Origin: Ornithodoros turicata
Lineage: Eukaryota > Arthropoda > Arachnida > Ixodida > Argasidae
NCBI RefSeq assembly: GCF_037126465.1
Contig: NC_088203.1
Span: forward strand, 98,022,668-98,086,667
DNA: 64,000 nucleotides
Reading direction: 5' to 3'
This document shows positions 10,180 to 20,298 of the stretch, piece after piece. The notes beneath the pieces were generated by a model, which saw only the letters and a program-made list of their open reading frames with translations, was not told the origin of the DNA and made no database searches. The translations under genes and the position numbers were made by a program. Each line of letters starts with the position of its first letter. Position 1 is the first letter of the stretch.

Positions 10180-10530
10180 GCTGTAGATGTTCTGTCGATG
10201 ACAGGTGTACGATGTTCGCCATTTCGTCCGCCTTCTTGTTACCCTTTATGCCAATATGGCTAGGTGTCCACTGCAGAATGACGTCGTGACCGATGTCTGT
10301 GCAGATGCGGTACGCTACTAGGAGGTCTCGTACTGACGACCCCGTACTGCCCTTTTTCCAGGAACGATGAGATAGCTTCAAGGCCGGCTTTGGAGTCGCA
10401 GTACACTATCCATTGCGCAGGCAGCTTGAGCGTGGCAAGGTAAGTCATGGCTAACTGTACGGCTACCAGCTCCGCTGTCGTCGATGATGTCCTGTGGTGC
10501 GAAGTTTGCGGACTACGTGCAGCGCTGCGG
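10165..10530 (-). pseudogene. I-group LINE RNase H fragment
   Basis: On the minus strand the sequence encodes TTAELVAVQLAMTYLATLKLPAQ, IVYCDSKAGLEAI and, after a frameshift, LQWTPSHIGIKGNKKADEMA. These are the acidic-residue segments of a LINE-type RNase H. Upstream RT and downstream finger regions are absent. It is not closely similar to element B and represents another I-group lineage. Confidence 0.8.
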
Positions 10531-10669
10531 AGTAAATTTCAGTGTCAAGGGACGAAAAGGGAGAGTAATCGAAAACGAAGGGGCTAGTCGCTGCAATAGG
10601 ATCCCAACGTACTCATTTTTTTCTCTCTCTGAGTGTAACCGAAGCGAACGAGCTGGTAGCCATTACGGG

Positions 10670-10744
10670 AGGGGGGGAGAATTTATTGTCAGAAAAAATA
10701 AAAAGAAAAAAAGGCGAAAGGTCAGCCATGCAGCACGCCGGCTT
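10670..10744 (-). mobile_element. Short poly(C)-tailed LINE end, antisense
   Basis: Read on the minus strand this is the 3' terminus of the element A/B lineage: GGCTGACCTTTCGCC, a T-rich stretch, AATAAAT and a C run. It is flanked by the 11-bp direct repeat GCCATTACGGG at 10659-10669 and 10745-10755. The last G bases are ambiguous with the tail. Confidence 0.75.
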
Positions 10745-10755
10745 GCCATTACGGG

Positions 10756-11123
10756 GGGGATATATTTATTAGACGAAAGGAAAAAGCTCGAGAGCATTCT
10801 AAGGCATAAAAGAAAATACGGGGGAAAGGTCAGCCAAACGGAACGTCGGCTTGCTATTCCGCAACAAAAAGAAAATTCATGAAGATGAAGAATAAAGAAT
10901 GAAATAAATAAAGAAAAGAAGAGGAATGAAGAGAGAAGAATAAAATAAATAAAATAAAAGAATGAAGAAGAAAGAAAAGAAGAAGAATGGAGATGAAGAA
11001 AGAATAATAAAATAAATCAAAAAGAAAATAACTGGGAAGTAAAGGATAGACCAACAAACGGTGAAAGAAGGATGAGGCAGACTAAAGACAAAGATGACAA
11101 AAGAAAAGATGACTAACAAACAG
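10756..11123 (-). mobile_element. 5'-truncated LINE 3' UTR, antisense
   Basis: The minus strand matches the element B 3' UTR: GTTTGTTAGTCATC, a long pyrimidine tract, GGAATAGCAAGCCGAC, GGCTGACCTTTCC, AATAAATATAT and a short C run. It carries an extra segment of about 30 bp near 10789-10818. It directly abuts the duplicated target of the preceding short copy and is itself the target of the next insertion. Confidence 0.7.
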
Positions 11124-11133
11124 TGAAAGACGG

Positions 11134-11819
11134 GGGGGGGGGATATTAGACTTAGATTTATTAGACGAAAAGGGAAAAAAAAACGGGGAAAGGTCAGCCA
11201 AACGGGACGTCGGCTTGCTATTCCAGAAATAAGAAATAATAATAAATAAATAAAAAGAAAAGATAAGAATTAAAGAGAGAAAGAAATAGGAAGGAATAAG
11301 AAAGAATTTAATAATAATTAGGGGTTTACGTCGCGAGACAACTGAGATCATGAGCGACGCCACAGCGGTCGGTCTGTGGATTGCTTTTGCCCACCTGAGG
11401 GTTCTTTAACGTGCGATGAAAGCTCATCACACGGCACCCCGTATTTAACGTCCCTCGCGGAAGACGGCGTGTCTAAGCAACTTGTACCCTGCCACCAAGT
11501 TGCTGGCGTCCTCGGCCGGGTTCGAACCCGCGATCTCGGGATCAGAAGGCGAACACGCTACCGACTGAGCCACCGAGGCCGGTAAGAAAGAATTAAAGGA
11601 AGAAAATTAAGAAATAAGAAATAAAGAAAAAGAATTTGGAAATAACGAAAAACTAACAGATGATCAAAGAAGGATGAGGTAGATTAATGACAAAGATGAC
11701 AAAAAAAAAGATGACTAACAAACGGTGAAGGAATGATGAGATGAATCACAGAAGAAGAATGAGATTTCACGACTGAGTTCACAGGCTGTTCATCAGACCT
11801 GAATCTCTCAAGAAACGGA
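11134..11819 (-). mobile_element. 5'-truncated LINE copy (end of ORF2 plus 3' UTR), antisense, carrying a SINE
   Basis: The left end is the C tail (as G) and the right end matches the last codons and early UTR of element B (AGGTCTGATGAACAGCCTGT on the minus strand). The copy is flanked by the 10-bp direct repeat TGAAAGACGG at 11124-11133 and 11820-11829, so it is a bona fide retrotransposition product of roughly 400 bp of LINE plus a later SINE insertion at 11309-11582. Confidence 0.85.
11309..11582 (-). mobile_element. tRNA-derived SINE
   Basis: On the minus strand the head reads as a tRNA-like gene with an A box (TGGCTCAGTCGGTAGCG), a B box (GGGTTCGAACCC) and closing arms CCTCGGT/GCCGAGG. 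About 200 bp of unrelated body and an ATTATTA tail follow. The 12-bp target duplication TAAGAAAGAATT is at 11297-11308 and 11583-11594. The architecture resembles tick tRNA-SINEs such as Ruka; identity to a named family is not verified. The tRNA-like part is a SINE promoter, not a functional tRNA gene. Confidence 0.88.
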
Positions 11820-11829
11820 TGAAAGACGG

Positions 11830-12571
11830 ATTAAACGCACATCTAAGCAGCGATGCGCCCACGAGCCTCCGGAACGGACTTGTAGCGCTGGCGAGGTTTT
11901 TGGCATGCAGTCGATGGTTTTCTGACCTTTCCTTCAAGTGCACTTACTAGGAGCAAATGCTTCCTGCCGACCTTTATAAGTTTTGACATGTCAGCCGGAG
12001 CGGTCTAAGTAGTAAGGAAGGAAGGAAGATGGGAAGGAAAGTTATGTTTGTCGCCGTTTTGATTGAAACGTACGTACAGGGAGCTTTTTTATCCGCAACA
12101 TATTTTTTGAGTGACGAGAGAAGCCAGCGGACATCCTCTCGACACGCACACACACACACGCTGACATAAATGGGATATGATGTGGTGAATCCGTCACACC
12201 GCTATGAGCAGAGTAGATAATGATTAATTACCTAAGCTTCATTCCGAAACTTACTAATTATACATTTCTAATTACCTAAAATTCCTAATTATCTAAGACT
12301 ACTCGTCGAAAATCATTCATTTTTTAATCCTGAAATGAGCGCGTATGTTGAAACATCCTTCCCTAATTTGACTATGTAAATGAGCTAAACCCTGAACCAC
12401 GTCCATTAGGAGCGTAGGGAGAGGACAGTGCACGTTTCACGTCATGAGGCCAGGTATATACTTTGGAGCGCTAGAGATTATTCGAGAAAGTGCTGATCTG
12501 CTGGCCAAACCAACCATATTTTGCTGTCCAAATAAGCATCCGACGGCGACACTCATGCGGAGAGAATTGAA
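11830..12571. other. Gene-less stretch with a (CA)n LINE-like tail
   Basis: No coding signal. At 12143-12180, (CA)n followed by CATAAATGGGATATGATG resembles an antisense LINE 3' terminus and recurs at 60019-60055. Otherwise AT-rich, with TAATTACCTAA-type words around 12220-12300. Confidence 0.5.
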
Positions 12572-12583
12572 GGGGAGGAACAA

Positions 12584-12626
12584 AAACAACAATAGATGAT
12601 GACGATCAGATGGGGTGTTTCAAGAG
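12584..12626 (-). mobile_element. Ultra-short LINE 3' end with TTG-type tail
   Basis: The minus strand reads GAAACACCCCATCTGATCG, TCATCATCTATTGTTGTT, a terminus shared with 26542-26583. It is flanked by the exact 9-bp repeat GAGGAACAA (12575-12583 and 12627-12635), leaving an insert of only 43 bp. Confidence 0.72.
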
Positions 12627-12635
12627 GAGGAACAA

Positions 12636-14480
12636 GGAGAGAATGAAAGGGAAAATGCATTCTCAAGGGTAATCGATAGTCTATCTACCGTCCAGCAGTA
12701 GCCAGGGAAGAGGGAGAGAGGAGAAGGGGAGAACAGTTATATTAGTTGCTGCTAGGCATCACGTGTTCCTATAGTCGCCCTTGTGGGTCGACGACCTGGA
12801 AAAAGGCTAGAAGAGTTCTTTGGATGAGCAACGTGTCGCCAGCATAGGCAGGCACACCGCTCGTCTACCCAACGTCATATCATTAATTAATAGTTTCAAA
12901 TTAATAGGTCAAACATCTAATTCATAGTTTAATCAATGAATTGTATCTAATTAGTCGTCCTGTAGTTGCTGCCCTAGAGGATGTCTGCCTTGCGGTATAA
13001 AATGAATTTCACGTTGCTCTAATAGCCTCTTATTAAAAAATGTATCCTGATTAAAAAAAAAAAAAAGAAACGCTCTGTGTAATGCACGCGCATATAAAAT
13101 ATACGCCCATACACACCTGTTTCTCTGGGCCAGGTGGCGCGAGTGAGCCGCAACGTCAGCGCCCCAAATTGTGCAACACGCGGTCGTTTAGCAGACGACG
13201 CGGCACTTTCAAATACACAGTCTTGAGTTGTTCGCACTTTTCAAGAAGCACCGCTTTTTCTGTAGATTTCCTACAGGTTTTGTAGCTTCCTTGGCACCAT
13301 ACCGTTTGAAACACCATGCAAAACACGCTGATGAAACGACCTACTGTTGGGATCTGTGGCCGTTTGGGCCCAAAATGGCGCTGTGCAAACTTCACTGCAA
13401 CAGCCCTATTACCACGCTCAGAAAATGACATAGTAACCTGCATATACATTGGCGGTGTCATCAAAACACCAGAATAATGCTGCTGTGATGAACGTTGCGC
13501 CGCCAAAGATACCATTTCTCATGCATGACGATGTGACGGGTTTCGATGGAGGCAGCCCATTTCGAACACTCGCAGTTTTAGGCTGTTAAGAAGTAACGAG
13601 ATCTTTGTTTAACTTTTACGCTACTGATCCACGCAGCAATTTATTATTAGTTTTCCGTCCGCTTTCAATCGCAAAAGTTTCACACAATGAAGGAGTGGAC
13701 TTCCCTCCGATCGTTTGCAGTGAAACCGGAAATATCCGCAGCACAGAATTTCCTTCAGAAGGCACTGGTGCTAAGCGTATCTCCAAAAGCGTAAACTAAT
13801 CTTCACTTTGTTCAGGCGCGAGTGAGGGGGAAATATCGATTTTCAATGTCTATTTGCCCCATTTGAACTCTCTTGCGGTTGGGAGCCCAGGATCTGCTGG
13901 GACGGCAAAAGATGAAATGCTTTGAGTCCTTTGCTGTTCGGATAATCTCTGTTCTCTGAGTTTGTTAGCATCGTCATGCTCAAAGAGACGTTGCCCCCAT
14001 CGAATCTACACCAGCTCGCTTGCACGTTTCAATTGTTCATCATGAAATGCTTTACCCCTCTGGTCTGTGGAGGAGAGATGCTTCTCACGAATTGTGGGAT
14101 TTGAACGGAGATAGTCATCAGTGTTTTATCGTTCTATTGAACTTTTTCGCTCAGCCGGGGCTGCTGCTCTCGACGCACTAGAATTGTCGTTAGGGAAGGA
14201 CCGGAAGGAATGCTTGTTTGGTAATATAGAATTGTCGTAAATGTCTGCGCTATTTTGAATAGCAGTAGAAGGCCTACTCTGCTATCCTTCTCTTTGTTTA
14301 TGAGCTTCGGTTTTTGTTTTTGTTTCCTGCCTAAAAATGGGCTTCCTAAAAGATTACTAAACGAAGGGTGACGGCACTCTGAAAGTGCTCCCCCCATCAT
14401 CATCCCCTCATTCGTTCCCAATGTTCAATAGGGTAGTGTACCGCCTCAGCGGCGGTAAATCGCTCCCTTTATCATCATCC
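12636..14480. other. No gene recognised
   Basis: No conserved coding region on either strand; open frames are short and have no recognisable motifs. There is an A run near 13053 and a purine-rich patch near 12710. The stretch is unique-looking compared with its surroundings. Confidence 0.5.
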
Positions 14481-14481
14481 T

Positions 14482-14535
14482 ATGTATGTCTGTCTGTCTG
14501 TCTGTGCGTGCGTGCGTTTGTGTGTGCGCGTGTAT
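14482..14535. repeat. Microsatellite TGTC/TGCG/TG
   Basis: Tandem TGTC units pass into GCGTGCGTGCG and then TGTG runs. Confidence 0.9.
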
Positions 14536-14718
14536 GTAAACGAAGGACCCATTTGGTGTCTCTTTGATTACCTTTTCACCTTTTACTTTTATCTTTGTTT
14601 TTTTTTTTCTGCCAATAAATGCCCCCATCTTTGATAACTTTCATACCCTCACCACAATATCTCCCTCTTTGTGCTGTGACTGCGCAATCCATGCCATGCC
14701 ATGTCATCCGATTTATGC

Positions 14719-15012
14719 GCAGTCACTCTCTCAGCGCCCCTGTGTACACCGACTTATCAGTGTCTCAAGGCGGATCAACAGCAACCTTTTACATTCCACA
14801 TGAAAACCTTGAAGTGGCGCAGAAACTTCCCTACGAAACGTCATCTATTGAGTCAGAGCTCTTCGGCATACTGACCGCGTTAAACCACATAGCAGGATCA
14901 GCTCCTGGAGCGTGGACTGTGTCCATGGACAGTAAGAGGCCGCTAAAGGTTCTGGCATATTATTGTACCAGAACAATCGGCGGCCTAGACACCATGGTAA
15001 TAGCAACATACG
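14719..15012 (+). pseudogene. RNase H fragment of an element-B-like LINE
   Basis: Encodes PVYTDLSVSQGGSTATFYIP, YETSSIESELFGILTALNHIAG and RTIGGLDTMVIATYDRL, closely matching element B residues about 948-1043. The active-site TDGS reads TDLS and TDSK reads MDSK, so it is defective. It stops abruptly within RNase H and is joined to a CR1-like RT fragment. Confidence 0.85.
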
Positions 15013-16057
15013 ACCGACTTTGCTTTATCAGGCTCTGATTCACTCACATATTTCGTATGACCTTAAAGTTTACGGTCTCACGTATGCTGGAAACGTCCGT
15101 ACCCCTTTTCATGGCCCGGAGGGGTGCGCTGCGGACGATTCTGCATTTGGGACAGCGTGAGTCGGTATCTTTCGCGTTCCCGCTCTTGTACTTGTCTCAC
15201 AGCACACACCAGATTTCATTGGAGAACTTGGTCGCACCTTACTCACTTAGGCCCGAGCATCTCAGTCTCATTTCTACTATTTCACGGACTAATTATGAGT
15301 TGTTCTCATTGGCTGCGTTTACATGAATACGACACTAGCGTATCGTATCCAGTTGTCGAATCGAATCCACCCATGTAAACGGGTCAGTTCGCTAGGAGAG
15401 CGTATCGTATCGTATCGTTCGTTACGTGCATCGAGACGGTGGATGCGCATTCAGCTTGTGCAAGTAAACGGACGATGCGCATCGAGGAAAAAAGAGAAGA
15501 TTATGGGAAGGGGCGTTGGGCTGCGGGCTAGTTGCGTCGTCTGCGACTCCAAGTCGGGATGACAAATGGTGATATTAGGGAGTTCTCAGCCACGCTCCGT
15601 TTTGGATAGCTAGGTTAGTCTACACTGACAGAAGCAGCAGGGCTTGGAGCCGTAGAGCAGAGTTTATTCTGAAGTAAGCTTGAAAAAAATGGGGCGTAGA
15701 TGCTACGTTTTCTGCATTTTGACGTTCGTTGCGAAGGTAGCGGTACACCGGAAACGGCAGTATTTGGGGTGCGCCTCTAATTCTCCGATATCACACGGCG
15801 TGGCGCCATCTCCTGTCTGAACTCGATGCTCATCCATGTAAACGGTGGCGTATCGTCTTCTCTCCGATTTCGACTCGATTCGATACGCTTGTGTCGTATT
15901 CATGTTAACGCGGCTATCGTCTTCACTGGGTAGCAATACCTGGAACGATCTTCCACTGCGCTTAACATCAATCATTAAAGGAGCATTAAAATGCAAAAAC
16001 AAGTTCACTTCAAACTACGTTACACGCTACGTTATTTCGTACTTGTTATCATGATTC
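15013..16057 (+). pseudogene. CR1/L2-like LINE RT C-terminal fragment, split by a MITE
   Basis: LYQALIHSHISYDLKVYG (15021 onward) and, after a frameshift, LRTILHLGQRESVSF resemble the C-terminal segment that follows the RT domain in CR1/L2-type LINEs. After the MITE at 15312-15914 the sequence resumes with GSNTWNDLPLRLTSI and a basic tail, the conserved WN-LP motif near the C-terminus of those proteins. The frame is broken and the 5' part is replaced by an unrelated RNase H piece, so this is a relic. Confidence 0.72.
15312..15914. mobile_element. MITE with GCTGCGTTTACATG terminal inverted repeats
   Basis: The left end GCTGCGTTTACATGAATACG and the right end CGTATTCATGTTAACGCGGC are inverted repeats continuing inward (CGACACTAGCGTATCG against its complement) for about 34 bp. 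CCATGTAAACGG also occurs near each end. No transposase is encoded. It interrupts the CR1-like fragment. I could not define a target duplication. Confidence 0.75.
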
Positions 16058-16485
16058 AAAACTTCGATTTCATCACGAAGCTACAATCAAAATTATACTG
16101 GACTCTTTCTTGTTTCGGCGCTAAGCAGTGAACGTCGCTTCAGCTCGTGGGTCGGCGTTTTTAGCCCATGTTGCGCATGCACGCGCGTGCCACGCCATGG
16201 AGCGGTCCCGGTGAAAAACATAGTGCGCGTTGCGAAGTGGACTGGCTTCGCTATCCGATGGACTTGAAGATAAATGTTGTTAGTGAAACATTCCCCGAGA
16301 ACTGTTGTGGGCTACAGTTCAGTGAATCGGTACTGTTAAACGCAGCAGTGCGTATCGTGCCGCGCATATGGAACACTACGATCCGACCCGTTCCAAATCC
16401 ACACGCCCACGATACGTATGCGCGTGCCTCTCCTGCTGTCTCATAGGATGCCGCCAATCTTTGCCTTTTGCGGATCCCATTCGTT
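16058..16485. other. No gene recognised
   Basis: An open frame around 16168-16446 has no recognisable motif. Nothing else structured was seen. Confidence 0.4.
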
Positions 16486-16491
16486 GCGGCC

Positions 16492-16545
16492 GAACAACAA
16501 CAACAACAACAACAAATAAGTTAATGATAATGAATGGGGAAATTC
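16492..16545 (-). mobile_element. Ultra-short LINE 3' end with (TTG)n tail, antisense
   Basis: The minus strand reads AATTTCCCCATTCATTATC, ATTAACTTATTTG and then seven TTG units, the same terminus as the LINE ending at about 36775. A short GCGGCC direct repeat flanks it at 16486-16491 and 16546-16551. Confidence 0.7.
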
Positions 16546-16779
16546 GCGGCCAACGACGGCTATGTTTTCATAGCGTTTTCATTCTAAACGGTACACTCTA
16601 AAAACAGAACTTCACCACATAGCATGTTGCGCGCCAGCCATTGTCATTACCCATAGTGTTATCGCTGGTGATTGGAAGACACAGGGGGGCGGTTGCCATT
16701 TTGCGGCAATTTTCATATATCCAAATTGCCACAAAAAGGCGTACGCCCCCCTCGATCTTCGAGTCAGAAGCCATAGCCC

Positions 16780-17021
16780 TACACTGTTAAAACAGAACTT
16801 CGCCACATAGCACGCTCCTGACCAACCATCATACCGAATGATATCATTCTGTGTCATGATTTGTTCAAAACAAGGGGGCACGCGCCTATCTGGGACAAGA
16901 TAATCTGTCCCAGATAGGCGCCTCCTCTCATTTTCAACAAATCAATGCACAGAATGATATCATTCGGGATGACGGTTGGCTAGGAGCGTGCTATGCGGTG
17001 AAGTTCTGTTTTAACAGTGTA
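16780..17021. mobile_element. Foldback MITE type M2 copy 1
   Basis: A near-perfect palindrome with ends CACTGTTAAAACAGAACTTC and a GGCGCCTATCTGGGACA-type core, flanked by TA duplicates. Removing it restores CCC-TA-TCATTCGTGG, the normal M1 right arm seen at other copies. No coding capacity. Confidence 0.9.
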
Positions 17022-17077
17022 TCATTCGTGGCAACGGGTGTAGCACAGCGTGCTATGCAGTGAAGTTTCGTTTTTAG

Positions 17078-18147
17078 TATAGATTGAGAAGTTACTCGTC
17101 AAAAAGAACTCGTTACAAGTTAAGTTAGCGTGTGTAAAATGTAACTAAGTTAATAACGAAGTTCTTCAGCCTGAAATGTAACTCGCAGTTACTGAGCTAC
17201 TTAAAAAAAGTTACCTCCAAGTTACTTCGGACACAAAATAGCATTACGCAGGTGCAGCGCGCGTGAGCAGTTGAGTTAAACCTTGAGTTGCCTGGGGAGG
17301 AGTGCAACACGCTTAGATCGTTTTCGTTTATGTCCAACAATAGACCTCTCTCTGTTTGTAAGCAAATGACGTCATGGTGTTCGACAGCGCCACAAATTTG
17401 GTAGAACTGAACTACGCTCGAAGCTAGATGTAAACAAGACCGCGCCCGAAAGCCACGGTCTTGAGGAGATTACGATATGGTCCCTTAAAGGGACGTGACC
17501 CTCGGTCCTGCTTTTCTTTCAATGGGAGGCAGCGAACAAGTGCCGGTTCGTGCAACCCAGCCCCCTCCTTCCGATTTGTTCCGGTTCAGTCTGTCTACCA
17601 ATGTCATGGTGACGTTTCTCTGGTAGAGGTCTATTCGAACGCTTTGCATCTTGCTCGCTGTGGGCGCACAATGGTTCAGCTTAATTTCAATGGCAGTGGT
17701 TCTTACTTCCTGAATAAAATACTGTCATTGATAAAATATCACGTTTTATGGGAAAAAATGCCATCAAGGAACCGGAGACGCGGAGAGAAAGCAAGAAAAT
17801 ATGTGGACGTGAGTGAAAAGGAAGTTGATTGATTGATTTTAAAAGAAAAAAATGGAGATGGTAGTCTCGAGCCACTCGGGACTGGCTACTCCAGGACGCG
17901 TTATTAATAAAAGAAAGGGAAACTACACTAACCTCGACGCTTTGAAACGCTTTGAAAGAATAAAGTTAAAAGTAACTTGTAACTTAAGTTACTTTGGCAA
18001 AGTTACCTGAAAATGGAACGAGTTCCTCTGAAAGTTACCATTGCGCAAAAGCACCGAGTCAAGTTACAAGTTACCAAAAAAAAAAAAAGGAACAGTAACA
18101 GTTTGTTACAGTAACGAGTTACTTGTAACGAGTTACCTCGAACTCTG
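17078..18147. mobile_element. hAT-like non-autonomous element with GTTTTTAG target duplication
   Basis: The ends are related but diverged inverted repeats: right end CGAGTTACCTCGAACTCTG, left end TATAGATTGAGAAGTTACTC. Both pass into GTAAC/GTTAC-rich subterminal repeats. The exact 8-bp repeat GTTTTTAG lies at 17070-17077 and 18148-18155, as expected for hAT transposition. The 1070-bp interior has no transposase; the frame at 17461-17832 has no recognised motif. Confidence 0.8.
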
Positions 18148-18161
18148 GTTTTTAGAGTGTA

Positions 18162-18248
18162 CACTCTAAACACCTCTACACTCTACTCTCTAACTCTACA
18201 CTCTAGTAGCTAAACTCTACACTACTAACTAAACTCTACACTCTGGTG
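18162..18248. repeat. Degenerate CTCTACACTCTAA repeats between two MITEs
   Basis: Imperfect reiterations of the terminal word ACACTCTAAA of the M1 family, probably slippage or repeated junction formation at the abutting MITE ends. Confidence 0.6.
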
Positions 18249-18753
18249 TACACTCTAAAAACAGATCTTCACCGCATAGCACGCTGTACGCCAACCATTG
18301 CTACGAATGATAGGGCTATCGCCCCTGATTCGAGGAGAGTGGAGGGCGTACACTCTTAAAAATGAAATTTACCACATATAGCACGCTCCTAGCCAGCCGC
18401 CATCACGAATGATATCGTTATATGCCCTGATTTGTTGAAAACGGGAGGCGTACGCCTTTTTTGTGACACTTATGCGGTTCATAATTGTCACAAAAAAGGC
18501 GTACGCCTCCCGTTTTCAACAAATCAGGGCATATAACGATATCATTTGAGATTATGGTTGGCTAGGAGCCTGCTATGCGGTGAAGTTCATTTTTAAGAGT
18601 GTACGCCTTTTGGTGGCAGTTTGGATATATGATAATTGACACAAAAAGGCGTACGCCCTCCTCTCTCCTCGTATCAGGAGCGATAACCCTATCATTCGTG
18701 GCGATGGTTGGCGCACAGAGTGCTATGCGGTGAAGTTCTGTTTTTAGAGTGTA
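18249..18753. mobile_element. Foldback MITE type M1 copy 2, split by M3
   Basis: TACACTCTAAAAACAGATCT at the left and CTGTTTTTAGAGTGTA at the right bound an M1 copy. An M3 element occupies the GGGCG-TA-CGCC core site, so the arms are now 250 bp apart. Confidence 0.88.
18349..18603. mobile_element. Foldback MITE type M3 copy 1, nested in M1
   Basis: A 255-bp near-perfect palindrome: CACTCTTAAAAATGAAATTT, AGCACGCTCCTAGCC, GGCGTACGCC, a short TGTGACA/TGTCACA-flanked loop and the mirror image. TA flanks both sides. Excision restores GGCGTACGCC of M1. Confidence 0.9.
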
Positions 18754-18876
18754 GCGTTGTGTTTAATTGTACTGATTGAAGCACGGACTTTCATTCGAGG
18801 CCAAGCTATTTTTGCATTTTAGTGTCCTTTAAGTTCACATCATTCAAGAGCTGTTAGAAGGCCATCGTGCTGCTTA

Positions 18877-19128
18877 TGCACTCTTAAAACTGAACTTCAC
18901 CGCATAGCACGCTCCTAGCCAACTATAATCTCAAATGATATCGTTATCTGCTCCGATTTGTTGAAAACGGGAGGCGTACGCCTTTTCTGTGACAATTATG
19001 AGCAGCATAAGTGTCACAAAAACGGCGTACGCCTCCCGTTTTCAACAAATCGGGGCAGATAACGATATCACTCGAGATGATGGTTGGCTAGGAGCGTGCT
19101 ATGCGGTGAAGTTCATTTTTAAGAGTGT
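18877..19128. mobile_element. Foldback MITE type M3 copy 2
   Basis: Same palindromic design as copy 1, flanked by TG rather than TA, which may reflect mutation or relaxed target choice. Confidence 0.88.
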
Positions 19129-19479
19129 GGACAAGCTAATAGAACAATAAATAAAAACTATAAAACAGATTGCACCTTTTGACACCATAACACCCTTGTT
19201 TCGTATGTGTTTCTGGTTTTGTGTGATTGTTAACGACTTGTTTTCCCTTGCCAAATGCTTCGTTATCTGCAGGCCTGCAGCTTACGTTCCTGTTTAGTTT
19301 GCCGTCTTTCTTTCTTTTTTTTTTTTTTTCGCTTGGTTACTCTCGTACTCCCGTATAATACCTACGCTTTTCCATTGATTGTGGTGCCTGGACTGTATCA
19401 CCGGGCTCGTACCTTCGCAGTCCTGTATCCGAACTGTATGCATGAGTTTGCAATAAAGGAGAAAGAACGAAAGACTTCT
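19129..19479. other. No gene recognised
   Basis: T-rich with a T run near 19313-19329; no motif seen. Confidence 0.4.
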
Positions 19480-19487
19480 ATCCTCGG

Positions 19488-19544
19488 GGGGGGGGGGGGG
19501 ATTTATTGGCAGAAAAAAATAAGAAGAAAGAAAGAGGAAAGGTC
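19488..19544 (-). mobile_element. 57-bp poly(C)-tailed retroposon
   Basis: The minus strand is GACCTTTCCTC, a pyrimidine stretch, CCAATAAAT and about 13 C. The exact 8-bp repeat ATCCTCGG flanks it (19480-19487, 19545-19552). The insert carries only the extreme LINE terminus. Confidence 0.85.
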
Positions 19545-19552
19545 ATCCTCGG

Positions 19553-19645
19553 ATCATATCCTGCGTTTCCAATGTGCACACAGTCACAACGGCCTGCACA
19601 GAAATTACCCGCTCAGCCGCCTTAGCACGTCGGGCACATGAGGAC
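19553..19645 (+). pseudogene. RNase H scrap of an element-B-like LINE
   Basis: The nucleotide words CACACAGTCACAACGGCCTG and GCCTTAGCACGTCGGGCACA match the SHTGLHGN-RADALARRAH region of element B (about 5866-5940), with a frameshift between them. Confidence 0.8.
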
Positions 19646-19729
19646 CCAGATTCTTATCAGTTGATTGGGCGCGGTAGACACGGTGCTTCGAAAGCCACCT
19701 TATGGACGATATACTAACAGTCGCTAATA

Positions 19730-19895
19730 AGAAGTTTTGGTGCCTCTTCCGCTATTGCCTTTGAGCACGTAAGGGACAGCTCGGTGATTCTGCGCACTGC
19801 GCGAAGCTCTCTTTATGTTTTGCGCGTGCGCAGAACCACCAACGCTATCCCTTACGTGCGCGAAAGCGATAGCGTACGACGCACTAAAACTCTCT
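19730..19895. mobile_element. Foldback MITE type M9 copy 1
   Basis: The arms GAGCACGTAAGGGACAGC and CGCTATCCCTTACGTGCGCG are inverted, extending outward to AGTTTTGGTGCC and GCACTAAAACT. A GCGCACTGCGCG/GCGCGTGCGCAG segment lies near the centre. A relative is at 53372-53490. Confidence 0.75.
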
Positions 19896-20060
19896 ACTAT
19901 ATGTTGACTTCCTCGGTGTTTAGCCAATGTTGTCTTTTTTCTTCCATGCTACTATTATTCCTTATTCTTAAGTGGCGGTGAAATGCGCGGTTTTACCAGT
20001 ACTTGGGTTTTCTCTACAATATGTCAAAATGAACAATAAAGTAATGAAGCTCGGGGTCAA

Positions 20061-20298
20061 CACACGGGTGTACAGCTTGCGGCATACTTGTCTGGAACCG
20101 ATATAGCCTGGGGTTTATCCGACCTGAAATCTCTAGGCGTTGGAAGATTGTTTGTTTCGATTAATAAACTCGTACTGGACAGCATGCCGTACGCGTCATT
20201 TAGTCGGAAGAAACGTACTTGCAACACCTGTTGATTTCACATGGGATAAACCCCAAGCTATCGATTCCAGACAAGTATGTCGCAAACTGTACAGTGTG
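20061..20298. mobile_element. Foldback element with GGGTTTATCC arms
   Basis: Left arm GTGTACAGCTTGCGGCATAC and TTGTCTGGAACCGATA; right arm TATCGATTCCAGACAA and GTATGTCGCAAACTGTACAG. Arms of about 55 bp with a few mismatches surround about 125 bp. No target duplication was assigned. Confidence 0.72.

Larger units (their letters stand above)
16592..18161. mobile_element. Foldback MITE type M1 copy 1, with two nested insertions
   Basis: The outer ends TACACTCTAAAAACAGAACT and the complementary right end (split, finishing AGTGTA at 18156-18161) define an M1 element. Its core ATATCCAAATTGCCACAAAA lies beside a GGCGTACGCC palindrome. An M2 element (16780-17021) sits at a TA in the right arm and a hAT-like element (17078-18147) sits in the terminal repeat. 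Without them M1 would be about 250 bp, like the clean copy at 37438-37689. Confidence 0.85.

Noticed and set aside
9900..10289. 129-codon ORF with RIK heptads
   Set aside because: Built from satellite end, the GGATTA comb and antisense RNase H; no evidence of a real protein.
11510..11582. tRNA gene on the minus strand
   Set aside because: A/B boxes and arms are present, but it is the head of a SINE with body, tail and target duplication.
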